Shown here piece after piece: positions 46,590 through 59,394 of a DNA stretch of 64,000 bases. Source of the DNA: Gossypium raimondii. Taxonomy: Eukaryota > Streptophyta > Magnoliopsida > Malvales > Malvaceae. Below the pieces are notes generated by a model. It was not told the origin of the DNA. It saw only the letters and a list, made by a program, of their open reading frames with translations, and did no database searches. The position numbers were made by a program, and so were the translations under genes. Location of the stretch: positions 7,671,362 to 7,735,361 of the forward strand of contig NC_068566.1 in assembly GCF_025698545.1 (NCBI RefSeq). The letters are read 5' to 3'. Position 1 is the first letter of the stretch, and each line of letters starts with the position of its first letter.

Positions 46590-48440
46590 TAAAATTAATG
46601 ATCGGATGGTGTTGTCCTAGGGGTATACCATTGTGGCGGTCGAAATTCATGTTGAGGTTGCTCGTGGATGTCATCATTCAAGGTATTTGTCGACAAACCT
46701 TGGGGTGTGCTAAACAGACTCGAGAAATCGTATGTCTTAAAGGTTTGCCCTGAAGGGGTTGAGTACTAGGGTGGGTTCGAGCTGAAGGTATCAAACATCA
46801 TCAATGATTTTGGATCCTTATGATTTGAATTGGAACTGAAAATCTTCGATTGATATGCGAAGCCTGATGAGCTCAAAAAATAATTATCACCCCCAGGTTC
46901 GAATGATAATAACTACCCTCAGAATGTAAATAAGACCTGTCATGAATAGGGTCCAATTCGGGCTTCGGTTCAGGTGCGAGCTCCGGTTCGGGTGCAGAAG
47001 GCGGATGTGACATGCGGTGGGAAAGGTGCCTTAGTCTATACAAATGTGGAGGGACTAGCATTGTTTGCCCACCAAATAAAAAGGGTTTCCCACATTCCAT
47101 GTACGAGACAATGCATAATCCATCCAAGGTCTCCGCCTCGTCTGGTTGTTACATAATATAATAAATTCTTCATGCTCCAATGTCGAATTCTTGTCGTGTT
47201 TCCCCCATTTGTTAATTCCATATACAACCCTCAAACTCTATAAAAGATGTAAAATATGTTGGGCGCACCCGAATTGTTGCAATATTCGATCCTCATTATA
47301 CCACTTGACCATTTGGAAATTCATCAAGGGTACGTTAATGCACCACAAGTGTGAGTGGATGTGAGCAAATGGGGGAATAACTTGCGCAATGTCTGGTAAT
47401 GAGTACGACATCTAGATGAACTGCACAATTAATAGCATTGAAGTAGTAACACGATTCAAATGACATAAAGGTAGTAACACAATTAATAACATATATTGAA
47501 TATTAGAAAAAAATACTCAGGACCCGACGTGTGTCTCGATCATCTATCAGTAAATGGGAAACGTATATGACTTCTAGATACCCAGAGAAGTACTACGTTT
47601 ACAAAAAGATTAAACTTGTTAAAACAAATTTTCATATTGGACAAAGCAAAATTCTTGTTGTGATGGTTAAATTTTATCACCTATTCATGAGTGGAAAGAC
47701 ATATATTTAGTGCTTAATTGATGCCAAGAATAACATCCTGTAAAGAATCTAGGACTGCAGTAATACCAAGCAACCGCCTATGTCCACGATGCTTTGTCGT
47801 TCGAAAAAGTTTGCGATACAATGTAGCTAGTACTACTGAGCCCCAACTATACAAATAGACAACGTATAAATCCTGCAACAGGGGCAAGTACATCAAGTGG
47901 ACCTTGTTTATATTTGCATCAGACATGAGTACACCCCCTATGATATGCATTATATATGCTCGAGTGGCGAACATGAAATCCTGCTCAGTGGCAGTATTTG
48001 GTGAATACTCAAAATTCGCCTTCAGCCATGTAAATCTCAAACTCGTTAATTTATCCTCACCAACATCGGACGAGTGCCCTAATAAGTCATAGCAAAAGGT
48101 CTCCAGATCGAACAATATACTAAAACCTGTGACCACAAAACCGTCGATGGGGAGCCCCAATTGCAGTGTGACATCTTCCAGAGTGATGGTACACTCCCCA
48201 TACGGCAAATGAAAGGTGTGGGTCTCTGGGCGCCACCATTTAACCAAAACGGAGATCAAGTCGCACTTCAAATAAAACATGTAAATCAATGTCGCCGATC
48301 TGAATCCGAATGCCTCCAAGTATGGCATAATACGTTCACCCAACAAATAGCCCACACTGTTGACATGACCCATCAGCACGCGGTAAGGACTCTGTCCATG
48401 ACCAGATATTCAACCGTAATAATTAATGTATGCCAACTAA
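46590..48440 (-). pseudogene. PMD gene of MULE B, exons 2 to 4
   Basis: Frame 47714-48379 is the PMD core: [58 protein letters not shown]. Further left, around 46590-47400, the exon 4 part (NVPLMNFQMVKWYNEDRILQQFGC, then a Pro/Glu-rich tail with PEPELAPEPKPEL) is readable through stops. The stretch 47420-47710 would hold intron and exon 3 but is not clear. Its 5' exon is on the far side of gypsy B. Confidence 0.8.
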
Positions 48441-48453
48441 ATAAAAAAATTAC

Positions 48454-50256
48454 TGTAACGCTTAGGTTTGTGCAAGTGTACACAGTCGTTATCAAGTAAT
48501 AAGTAAGTATCGAGTTATCATTTCAACAGAGATTGTATTTATGCTAAGTCACTTAATTTGTAAAATTATATTAAAAATTTGGTAAATAAAAACACAATAT
48601 AGTTGAGAAGTGGTGATTAAAATATATTAAACTAAATGCAATGATCCCTAATGCAAATTATCCTAAGTATGCAAACTATATGAATGAAATTGATTTTAGT
48701 AAAACTAAACACAATTTGAAAAAATTATAACATAAATAAACTAGGATAATTACTTTAATTAAACTAAATTTATTATCAACATGCTAAATAACATTCGAAA
48801 AAACATTCTATGGCAACTCAATCTTTCATGAGTTTGGAAACCACATTAGGTCTTTTCGGAATCCTTTACTTAGTAAATACGCATTTTACTGATTTTTATT
48901 TACTAAGGGTTTCTTAGCATTCGTGTGAGGTAACAGGGACGTTTTAGGTTTGAAACAATTTAATCACACAAATCTAAAAACTATACGGATAACAGAGCTT
49001 GCTTAGAGTTGTTATGCAACCTACAATTCAATCGGGTTAGGATCTAAATTAAGCATACACATTTCAATTATGCGTCCATTAGCCGTCGTCTGGTTAGGCT
49101 CGCTCAGCTAATTCAGATGCATTTCAATCACGTATGAACGAAATACATACTTGATTTTAATTAAAAACATGATCGATTGAGGTACAAATTAACATTATAA
49201 ACATGAATCAAATAAATGTTATTTAATCAAAATAATCATCCTAGCTTAAATAAAATTAAGCTATCATTGTTGTAAACAAGAACAAAGAACACATAGCAAA
49301 CATCTTCAAATTAAATTTAAAGAAAGAAATATTAAACCCAATTTAGAGTGGCTGTCACCCAAGACTTTGACTGACGAGGCTTCTTCGTTTCTTTGCGTTG
49401 CTCCTTTGCTGATAGCTCTCCAAGGTGGCCAACCAATGGTTCTTTAAGTGGCTTAATTGCTAAAATCCTTATGCAAGGATAATGAAGGGGAAAGATAGCT
49501 AAAAAATTTGAGAGAATGATGAATGAGTGAGAGATGATGGGATGAGGGATGATTGAAAAAGTGAGAAATGAGCTCTTATTTATAGGTGAGGCAAGGGAGC
49601 TAGTTTGCTAAAAATAGGAGTGTTCATCCTTTGAAACTTCCTCCAAGAGTGGCCGGCCATGAATTGAGGAAATGTTGCTGATTTTTCCTTGATTTTTGGT
49701 CAATTTGAGTGCCACAACAACTCATGACTAAGACTCGGTCATCAGCAAATCTTCGGGAAAATCTCCGATTTCTTTAACTCTTCAAGGACTTTGTGTAATT
49801 AAACCAAAAAAAATGGTTTATGACATCCATGTGCAGCCGAAAATTGGGTTGACTTGGTCCCCAATTTGGATGGTTTTGCAATTAGAAGAAAATTCTCAGA
49901 CCTGTCCAAAATAGTAGATAGTTTAGAGAACCAAATAATATAATTTAACCACTTTAATTAATCAATTTACTTAATTAATTAAAACTCAATTTATTAATGA
50001 AATATTAAAAATGAATTATTAAATATAACTTTAAATTTTATTATTTAATTTAATCATGCATGGCCCACTTTATAGCTTAAAAATATAATATGTTCAAATT
50101 AACATAAAATAAGCCATTTTAATAATTTCTATGTCCTAATTTCATATTTTCGCATATTTCATTAATTTATTAAACAATTACTTGGTTTTAATAACAAATT
50201 TAAGTAAAAAGGTGATGACTTATATAGGAAAAATCCTATATAATTTTCAATTTACA
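48454..50256 (-). repeat. 3' LTR of gypsy B
   Basis: 1803 bp, aligned along its length with 57468-59286. It has a TTATTTATAGG box near 49577 (plus-strand wording) and a 'ttactgatttttatttactaagggtttc' block retained that is shortened in the partner. Confidence 0.93.
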
Positions 50257-50269
50257 CACCCCCGAACTT
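50257..50269 (-). other. Polypurine tract of gypsy B
   Basis: Reads AAGTTCGGGGGTG on the minus strand, directly against the 3' LTR. Confidence 0.85.
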
Positions 50270-51640
50270 AAATCATTGCTCGTCCCGAGTAATGTTCATG
50301 CACAGCACAAGGTCTTGCTAAGGCAAATTTTGCTAAGAGTGTAAGTAGCATCAATCTTTGTCTCATAATCATGCATCAATAAATTTATGCTCATATATCT
50401 TCTTTATTAACAAGTAACTCATATACAAACATTTTGAAAATTTTATTCTAAGTTTCAAGATATGTCAACAGGAATCATAGTTTGCATGTATGTCCCATCT
50501 ATAGATAATATTCTTCATTCAACACAATTTCTCATCAATCAAGCAAAACAATCATAAGGCTTATTTATGATATTCATATGTTGAACTTAATACTTCCTCT
50601 CCACTAATGTAGGTGACATAATCATCAAATCAATGGGTTTTTCACAAGGTTGTAATTGGGCTCGATTAAAGGTGGGAATTTTAAGAGATGGGACATTTCG
50701 GTTTCAAAATATTAACCTTTAACTTGTCTTGGATTTTTCAAAATTCAACCTTTTTCTTCAAGTGAACCTGTGGAACTCCCCCAAACTTATTTTGAACTGA
50801 TACTCATACATTTTATTTTTGGAGACTGAGCAAATTTTTCTACACTCTTTTTTTTTTGTCTTTGTTGTTGTTGTTTTTTAAGCATAAGCACATACATCTT
50901 TCTGAAAATTTCCTCAAATGTTGATTCCCAAGAAAAATTTAGTTAAGATAGGTGCACAAAATTAGGAGAATTTTAAAAAAGATGGTAACTGGTTTATAAT
51001 GTAGGTTAACTACAATGAACAGGCCTTTAAGCTCAAAATTATAGTTTCAAGGGTTTAATATCATAAGGTGGGCTTGAAAAGGCTCAAACGATCCAAAGAA
51101 AAATGGTGCCTATATCATTTTAGATTTTTATGTCCCCCTAGGATTTCGCCTCAAGAAAGTTACTAAGTCAATTCTAAAGATTAAACCTTCATGCATGTCT
51201 AATCTCAAGAGAAACTAAGTTTTCAGGGCAAACATTACTTAAGACTAAGATCATAAAAACATTCCATTTTTCATAACATACAATCACTCAGATAAAATTA
51301 TCCTTCATGCTTGCATACAAGCTATCTTATTAAAAAGAATTTCTCTAAACATTCATTTATTAAGACATACTTATGAAAGAATGATTTGAAACATACTTGA
51401 AAATTTTAAAAATTTGAGCAATTTGCTTTACCCCCTTTAAAAAGAAGCAATGTCTTCATTGCGAGAATAAAGTAATGAATGAAAACTGAACACCAGGTAG
51501 GGTTGTAAAGAAAGAGAGATGAGTCATTAAGACTTCTTAAATACTAAGTCTTTCCTAATAACCCAATCCTAAACATGTTCATTCTCATTGCCATCACTTA
51601 ATATTTTTCTTTCTAAAGAAGTATTTATTCATGCTTGTTA
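50270..51640 (-). other. 3' non-coding tail of gypsy B
   Basis: About 1.4 kb between the env-position ORF and the polypurine tract. It matches the tail of gypsy A in blocks (for example 'ctcgtcccgagtaatg' at 50280 and 1070, 'aggatttcgcctcaagaaa' at 51140 and 1887). No coding frame. Confidence 0.7.
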
Positions 51641-53132
51641 TGTTTTATTTTGCAAAAATTAAATCCTAATTACGAAAGAAATAAATTCCTAAAGACCTAA
51701 AAATAATTAAAAAAATAACAGGACAGGAATCCCTCCTTTTATTTTTCTGCTTATTCCCCTTGTCTTCTTTAGCTCCATCTTCACTTGCATCGTCAGTATC
51801 TTCCGTCCATGTCTCAAAGACAACATTTGGGAACTCAGGAACAAAAGTATTAGGGATATTCTTAAAAGCATTTTGAATTGAGTCATCTCTAATTTTTGCA
51901 TATTTCCAGTATGTTTGTTGTTGATTGTGCATGAACTTGCACATATCCATCAAAATTGACAACTCCGATTTCCTTGAAGTACTTGCAGAATTCGGCATGA
52001 CAGTTGTATATTCAGGTTCAACACTTAGCTTGACCGGTTCTTCTTCTGGCACAACCCTTGGTTCAGGAATGTTCAGTTCCTTATCAGATTCTTCCTCTTG
52101 ATTCTGTGGATCAATTAGCTTCGATTTGATTCCATCTGTTGACTCCTCTGTATCCGACTCAGTTGGCTCTTCTTGCTCGCATTGATTCAATTCATGCACC
52201 CTCTCTACTAATCTTTCAAGATCATATTTGTAATGCATCCTTGAACATACTGCCCCTTCAGATTTGCTTGTGTTCTAACACGAGCCCTTAAGCAAAGTGA
52301 AATGATTAATGATGGGAAATAAACACTTCCTTTATTCTTTTTAGCACAATCATGAACAAGAGCATCCGTTCCATCGAGATGGTGAAACTATGTGAGATAG
52401 GCATAAAACTGTAGCAAACAAAATAAAACCATACATTTGCTACTGGTTTCAAGTATTCTCTTCAACAAGAATGGCTCTCATACTTTCTTATAATCCATTG
52501 GATCCCGAATTTGTCACAACATCAAGTACTTGTTGAAGAAAATCCCAATTGATTTTGCTCATCATAGGGTAGTACTTATCTTCTTCAACATCAGGTAAAT
52601 TAACAAATCATTGATGGACTTAGAAGTAAGAGGTACCTTTTTCTTTCGAACAATGACTTCAGTAGCATCTTGCGTAATCAAACTAGCATAGAATTCTTGA
52701 ACTCGTTCATCATCGGGAAGTGAACGAGAATCATTCCCATTTGAGAGCATTGGTTATCTTTCTAATTGGTACAGGAACAACCATCACATTATTACTCTTC
52801 AGGCTAAAACCTTTTTCTGGCATCATAGGTTGATGCTTGAAAATTGAATCAAATCACTCTTTCACTTCTTCATCAACCACAATCTGGTTTTCAGGAGTAG
52901 TCTTTAATGATTTAGTTCTTTTGTGAGACATGGTATTTTCCCGAAAATTCAGCAGAGTTTCTGCACAAGAGAGAAAAGAGAAATCGGCAAAGTTGGTATA
53001 ACTTGCTATGGAAAAAATCTTGCGATAGCAAGGATAGTACGACAGCGATCTCTTTGCGGCAGCAAACGTGTATTTCGGCAAAAAAAAAAGAAAATGACTA
53101 TGGTTTCTTTTGGGATTTGAAGTTGACGGCAC
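51640..53132 (-). pseudogene. Env-position ORF of gypsy B (plant transposon protein-like)
   Basis: Frames 52854-53132, 52562-52750 and 51666-52238 are parts of one former protein. A basic start, MSHKRTKSLKTTPEN (a second possible start upstream at 53132), leads to VDEEVKE; then SLPDDERVQEFYASLI and a KKVPLTSKSINDLL stretch; then a Glu/Ser-rich section (CEQEEPTESDTEEST) with YWKYAK. In Athila-type elements an ORF at this place has been called env-like or putative plant transposon protein; its function is unknown. No membrane segment is obvious. Several stops and shifts make it non-functional. Confidence 0.7.
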
Positions 53133-53488
53133 AAAGAAAAGATTTAGGGATTTTTAGGGTGTAGCCTATTTTTTTCCTCCTTTTTGCTATCTTGGGCCTC
53201 AAACTCAGACTGTATCTTAAAAAAAAACTGATTAGTACTTGCGCCAAATTTGACCCCCTATATTAACATAAAAATTTAAAATATAAACTAAACAAAATGA
53301 AACTTAAAAATTTTAATTAGAAAATTTCTTCTTAACAAATTACATTAAATTAATTTCCAGGAAAGGTTGGAGGGGTCACAGCGGTCCCGCTTAAGTTCCA
53401 ATCTCCTTAGAAAGAATTACTTAAATGTAATAAATTAAGAAAATAAGTTCTAATTACTTATTTATTTATACAATGAGTTCATGAAAAA
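53133..53488 (-). other. Spacer between integrase and env-position ORF of gypsy B
   Basis: Short non-coding spacer with blocks shared with gypsy A (2770-2830) and C (21110-21270), including the 'aaaggttggaggggtcac' wording. Confidence 0.65.
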
Positions 53489-54262
53489 TTAAGGGTTTGC
53501 TAATTTGAGCGAGGATTCAATTTGCTCAACTTCACCATCCCAGTAGTGTTTGAGACGTTGATCATTAAGTTTAAATGTACCTCTGTAATTGTCGTATAAT
53601 TCAATAGCCTTATACGGATAAACTCGGTAGATGGTATAAGGTCCTTTCCATCGGGATTTCAGTTTCCTAGGAAATAACTTCAGCCTTGAATTAAACAACA
53701 ACACCTTTTGGCCTTCTTTAAACTCGAGAGGTTGTATATGAGTATAATGCCATCTCTTTGATCTTTCTTTGCACATTTTGGCATTCTCATAGGAAAACAG
53801 CCTCAGCTCTTCCAACTCATCCAATTGTAACATCCTTCTCTCGCCGGCTTGCTCAAGATCAAAGTTCAACTACTTCAAAGCCCAATGAGCTTTATTCTCC
53901 AACTCTAATGGTAAATGGCATGCCTTTCCAAAGACTAATCGATAATGAGTCATTCCTAATGGAGTCTTAAATGTTGTTCGATAGGCCCATAATGCATTAT
54001 CGAGCCTTCGAGACCAATCTTTTCTGCTTGGGTGAACTACCTTTTCAAGGATACCTTTGATTTCGCGATTCACTCTTTCAACTTGCCCATTAGACTGAGG
54101 GTGATAGGCAGTAGCAATCTTGTGCTTCACATCATATTTATCAAGCAACCACTTACGCCATTTGTTTCCAAAGTGAGAACCTTCACCACTAATAATAGCT
54201 CTTGGTGTCCTAAATCGTGTAAACACATGCTTATGTAGGAATCGTATGACTACCTTAGGATC
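53489..54262 (-). pseudogene. Integrase C-terminal two thirds of gypsy B
   Basis: Frame 53870-54307 enters integrase at [12 protein letters not shown] and continues through [17 protein letters not shown] to [13 protein letters not shown] stop follows, then 53489-53869 (LDELEELRLFSYENAKMCKE, RLKLFPRKLKSRWKGPYTIYRVYPY). The zinc domain and first catalytic Asp are absent through deletion. The second catalytic Asp of the SDEGSHF motif is Gly here (ISGEGSHF). So it is doubly dead, although the rest is well kept. Confidence 0.88.
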
Positions 54263-54790
54263 TAACATCTGATCCAGAAAATGGTCCTTCCAAGTGGCTT
54301 TGTTCAACTTTCTGTAATCAATACAGATTCTCCAACCGGTAATAGTTCTCGTTGGAATTCACTCGTTACGCTCATTTTCAACAATTGTGATTCCACATTT
54401 CTTCGACACACACTGCACCGGACTTACTCACAAACTATCTGAAATAGGATAGATGATCCCCGCATCTAGCCATTTGATCACTTCCTTCCTCACAACTTCT
54501 TTCATAATAGGATTGAGCCTCCTTTGCCCATCAATTCAAGCTCTTTCACCTTCTTCTAAAATAATTTTGTGTATGCAAAATGAAGGGCTTATACCTCGAA
54601 TATCAACTATGGTCCAACCAATTGCTTTCTTAAATTTTTTTAAAACAACAATCAGTTGTTCCTCTTGATATTTTGTTAGTTCTGCTGAAATAATCACATG
54701 CAAAGTAGAACAATCACATAAATAAACATATTTCAAATGGGAAGGAAGTACCTTTAGTTCGAGTGTAGGTGGTTCTTCGATTGACAAATT
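54263..54790 (-). pseudogene. Reverse transcriptase N-terminus of gypsy B
   Basis: 54536-54787 has LKKFKKAIGWTIVDIRGI and FCIHKIILEEGE. It continues in another frame to the [15 protein letters not shown] stretch, where the deletion joins it to integrase. The active-site FMDD, the thumb and RNase H are missing. Confidence 0.85.
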
Positions 54791-54793
54791 GGG

Positions 54794-55990
54794 TTACACA
54801 AATTCTCTAACTTTCAACTCCAATGGTTCAAACCGTGTGGATTGAATAAAATTTCTCGGATTGGCTTCCATCAAAGCCATGTTTTCTTCACTTTCTTCAT
54901 CCTCTAAAGGGTTAAGATCTAAGGCTTTCTCCAATGGATCTTCTTCAAAATTGCTTCCCATAGAAATCAAGGTTTCTATCTCTTCCATAACTGAACACTC
55001 CTCTGTCAGATCGGGAAATTTCATCTCTTTAAGAATGTTAAAAGTTACATGGTCGTCTTGAACTCGCATGGTGAGTTCACCTTTCTGCACATCAATTAAC
55101 GTTCTCCCCATGGCTAGAAAAGGTCTCCCAAGGATAATTGGCACTTCCTTATCTGCTTCAAAATCTAAATTACTGAAATCAGTAGGAAAAATAAATTTAT
55201 CGACTCTTACCAAAACATCATCGATCTTTCCTTCAGGATATGCTAACGATTAATCTGCTAGCTGAAGCGTCACAATTATAGGTCTTACTTCACCTATCCC
55301 TAACATCTTGAAAATAGACTTAGGCATCAAGTTGATACTCGCTCCTAAGTCACACAAAGCTTTACCACAGTAAGATTCACCAATGTTACAGGGTATAGTA
55401 AAGTTTTCTGGGTCTTTCAATTTCAGTGACAGATTGTTCTACAGGAACGCACTGCACTCCTTTGTCAAGTCAACAATCTCATACTCACTCAGTCGTTTCT
55501 TCTTGGATAGTATATCCTTCATAAACTTCACATAATTCAACATTTGTTCTAAAGCCTCCACTAACAGAATATTGATGTGTAACTGCTTCAGAACATCCAA
55601 AAACTTCTTGAATTGCACCTCATGTTTCTACTTGTGTACCTGCAATCTTTGCGCATATGGAGGTGATGGAACTTTCGGTTGAACTAGACAAATTTTCTGA
55701 GTAGGTAAATCTGCATCCAAAGAAGATGTTAAAATATTTAAATTCACTAAGTCAGGGTTTACCTTGTCAGACTTTGCAGATTCTGATTCTTTTGGTGTAG
55801 GAACTTCAACATCTAGTTGACTTCCCTCCTTTTCAATATGCTCATCTTCGACATCAATCAATCGGGGTTCCAGAGTCTTACCACTTCGCAATGCCACTAC
55901 CTTGATATGTTCTTTACCCAAATTACTTGGATTCTCAGTATTGTTCGGCAAGGTTCCTTGTGGTTTATTACAAAGCACCGTAGCCAACTA
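54794..55990 (-). pseudogene. Protease and linker of gypsy B
   Basis: 54794-55213 holds the C-terminal protease part (VDKFIFPTDF, FEADKEVPIILGRPFLAMG). Upstream, through a stop near 55250, LADRS and the LCDLGASINLMP-like active site are readable at about 55330-55400. 55628-55987 is the linker with VVALRSGKTLEPR, rich in Ser/Pro/Glu. Confidence 0.8.
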
Positions 55991-56067
55991 ACCCATTTGG
56001 CTTTCCAAATTTTTCAGTGTTGCTACTTAGCTTTGGATCAAAGCATCATTATTTGCCATGTACGCTT

Positions 56068-57338
56068 TCAACAAGTTCTCCAAACTATTTGATGCCTCAG
56101 CTTGAGGTGGTTTTGGAGCTTACTGATTAAACCCTTGAGATTGGTTGGGTCTTTGCTGCAATAAGTTGTTGTTTGGTCCATTTCCTTGGTTGCTCTAAGA
56201 AAAGTTAGGATGATTACGACATGAAGGATTGTAAAAGTTGGACTGGGGTCCTTGTCCACTCCTATTTTTATATTGGTTCCCCACATAGTACACTAACTCG
56301 GGATTTGATGGACAATTCTCAAAAGAATGACCTTCCCCATAGTACACATAGGAAACTACTTCAAATGGACTTGGTAGCTAGGCTACAAAATTATTAGTAC
56401 TATTAGCGGTTAGCTGTTTTAACATAGAGAAAATAGATGATACCAGAGCTGATAACGAAGTGAGAGTCAACTTCATGAACTCTGACTACACGTCTTCCTG
56501 AAGCTGTTCGATTTGTTGGCCATTGATAGTTATTACTCGCAATCCTCTCGATGATCTCATAAGCCTCATTATAAGACTTAGACAAAATTACACCATTCGC
56601 GAAAGCATCTACCATCAATCTTGTATGTGCATTGAGACCATTATAGAATGTCTCCAATTGGATACAATGAGGAATCCCATGATGAGGACACTTACGATGT
56701 AACTCCTTGAATTGCTCCCAAGCCTTATACAAAGACTCGTCATTCAATTGTTGGAAAGTTGTGATCTCGTTCCTTAACTTAGCATTTTTGCTAGGTGGGA
56801 AATTCTTAACCAAAAATTTCTCTGCTAATTCTTACCATGTAGATATGGAACTTGGGGGCAATGAATTGAGCCATGCTCGTGCTCGATCTCGCAACGAGTA
56901 CAGAAACAACTTCAACCTCAGTGCGTATTTAGTCACACTGACTATCTTGAATGAATCACTCACCTCCATAAAAAATCGAATGTGGAGATGTGGATCTTCC
57001 GTGGGCATACCACTAAATTTGCCCACCATTTGTAACATTTGAAACATCACTGGTTTCAATTCAAACTGGGTTGCCTCAATATCTGGCCTTCTAATTCCTG
57101 GGTTTAACTCACTGAAAAGTGGCACAACATATTGCCATATGCATCGATCCCTATCATCGTTAATGAGGATAGGATTTCGTACATGATCGGCTTCATTACC
57201 TTGGTCTTGATTTTGATTTCCAAGGTCCATCTCGACTTGTCTTTGAGCTATTCGTTCACGTCTTCTTTGTCTGAAAGTTCGTTCAATTTCAGGGTCTAGA
57301 GGGAGTAAATCGATAATTCGATCTATACTCATAAACAC
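56068..57338 (-). pseudogene. Gag of gypsy B
   Basis: 56832-57338 is a 168-residue N-terminal and capsid frame (MSIDRIIDLLPLDPEIERTF, FSGMPTEDPHLHIRFFMEVSDSF). It is stopped by a TAA where Gln is expected; 56403-56813 continues (FPPSKNAKLRNEI, ETFYNGLNAHTRLMVD). In the zinc knuckle near 56320-56350 both first Cys are Tyr. ATG 57333 (MSIDRI) is the family start; the frame opens two codons earlier. Confidence 0.85.
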
Positions 57339-57443
57339 CTGAGAAAATCAAAAAAATTAAAAAGAATAAGTTAACAATGTTAAAAAAATCAAATTGAAAA
57401 TAAATAATTTCACGAAAAAAATGACTATGGCAACAATTGACAA

Positions 57444-57461
57444 TCCCCGGCAACGGCGCCA
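57444..57461 (-). other. tRNA-Asp primer binding site of gypsy B
   Basis: TGGCGCCGTTGCCGGGGA on the minus strand, the complement of the plant tRNA-Asp 3' end; six bases inside the 5' LTR. Confidence 0.92.
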
Positions 57462-57467
57462 AAAACT

Positions 57468-59286
57468 TGTAACGCTCGGGTTTCTGCAAGTGTACACAGT
57501 CGTTATCAAGTAATAAGTAAGTATCGAGTTATTGTCTCCATAGGAATTGTATTTGTGCTAAGTCACTTAATTTGTAAAATTATAAATAAAATACAATATA
57601 GTTGAGAAGTGGTGATTAAAATGTATTAAACTAAATGCAATGATCCCTAATGAAAATTATCCTAAGTATGCAAACTATATGAATGAAATAGATTTTAGTA
57701 AAATTAAACACAATTTGCAACAATTATAACATAAATAAACTAGGATAATTACTTTAATTAAACTCAATTTATTATCAACATGCTTAATAACATTCGAAAA
57801 AACATTCCATGGCAACTCGATCTTTCATGAGTTTGGAAACCACATTAGGTCTTTTCGGAACCCTTTACACACATTTTACTGATCCTTATTTACTAAGGGT
57901 TTCTTAGCATTCGTGTGAGGTATCAGGGACGTGTTAGGTTTGAAACAATTTAATCACACAAATCTAAAAACTATACAGATAATAGAGCTTGCTTAGAGTT
58001 GTTATGCAACCTACAATTCAATCGGGTTAGGATCTAAATTGAGCATGCACATTTCAATTATGCGTCCATTAGCCGTCGTCTGGTTAGGATCGCTCAGCTA
58101 ATTCAGGTGCATTTCAATCACGTATGAACGAAATACAGACTTGATTTTAATTGAAAACATGATCGATTGAGGCACAAATTAACATTATAAGCATGAATCA
58201 AATAAATGCTATTTAATCAAAATAATCATCCTAGCTTAAATAAAATTAAGCTATCATTGTTGTAAACAAGAACAAAGAACACATAGCAAACATCTTCAAA
58301 TTAAATTTAAAGAAAGAAATATTAAACCCAATTTAGAGTAGCTGTCACCCAAGACTTTGACTGACGAGGCTTTTTCGCTTCTTTGCGTTGCTCCTTTGCT
58401 GATAGCTCTCTAAGGTGGCCAACCAATGGTTCTTTAAGAGGCTTAATTGCTAAAATCCTTATACAATGATAATGAAGGGGAAATATAGCTAAAAAATTTG
58501 AGAGAATGATGAATGAGTGAGAGATGATGGGATGAAGGATGATTGAAAAAGTGAGAAATGAGCTCTTATTTATAGGTGAGGCAAGGGAGCTAGTTTGCTA
58601 AAAATAGGAGTGTTCATCCTTTGAAACTTCCTCCAAGAGTGGCCGGCCATGAATTGAGGAAATGTGGCTGATTTTTCCTTGATTTTTGGTCAATTTGAGT
58701 GCCACAACAACTCATGACTAAGACTCGGTCATCAGCAAATCTTCGGGAAAATCTCCGATTTCTTTAACTCTTCAAGGACTTTGTGTAATTAAACCAAAAA
58801 AATGATTTGTGACATCCTTGTGCAGTCGAAAATTGGGTTGACTTGGTTCCCAATTTGGACAGTTTTGCAATTAGAAGAAAATTCTCGGACCTGTCCAAAA
58901 ATAGTAGATAGTTTAGAGGACCAAATAATATAATTTAACCACTTTAATTAATCAATTTACTTAATTAATTAAAACTCAATTTATTAATGAAATATTAAAA
59001 ATGAAATATTAAATATAACTTTAAATTTTATTATTTAATTTAATCATGCATGGCCTACTTTATAGCTTAAAAATATGATATGCTCAAATTAACATAAAAT
59101 AAGTCATTTAATGCATGAAAACTATATAATAAAGTATAAAATCATATTTTAATAATTTCTATGCCCTAATTTCATATTTTCACATATTTCATTAATTTAT
59201 TAAACAATTACTTAGTTTTAACAATAAATTTAAGTAAAAAGGTGATGAATTATATAGGAAAAATCCTATATATTTTTTAGTTTACA
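57468..59286 (-). repeat. 5' LTR of gypsy B
   Basis: 1819 bp, partner of 48454-50256. It carries an extra stretch near 59112-59150 ('gcatgaaaactatataataaag') and lacks about 12 bases near 57868. Confidence 0.93.
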
Positions 59287-59340
59287 ATTACGTGCAAGCT
59301 TATAAGGTGATCCCTGAATAACAAATAACAATTTTATTAC

Positions 59341-59394
59341 CGATACATCAATCGTATTTGATATGTGATCCGTTTCTGTGATCAAAGAAGCCAT
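59341..59394 (-). pseudogene. First exon of MULE B PMD gene
   Basis: On the minus strand an ATG at 59394 gives MASLITETDHISNTIDVS and then a GTAATA donor. This parallels the first exon of the MULE A PMD gene in place, length and MA.SL..... .HI pattern. It faces exon 2 across gypsy B, about 10.9 kb away. Confidence 0.65.

Larger units (their letters stand above)
48454..59286 (-). mobile_element. Gypsy element B (Athila-like), both LTRs, RT-integrase deletion
   Basis: A 10.8-kb minus-strand element with LTRs at 48454-50256 (3') and 57468-59286 (5'), both TGTAA...TTACA. It is flanked by ATTAC at 48449-48453 and 59287-59291. Primer site, polypurine tract, gag, protease, RT start, integrase end and an env-position ORF are present. 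RT core, RNase H and the integrase N-terminus are deleted in one step near 54265. The LTRs differ by scattered bases and a few short indels. It inserted in intron 1 of the MULE B PMD gene. Confidence 0.95.

Noticed and set aside
57444..57461. tRNA-Asp gene fragment
   Set aside because: Only the 18-base primer site is present, next to an LTR; no tRNA body.
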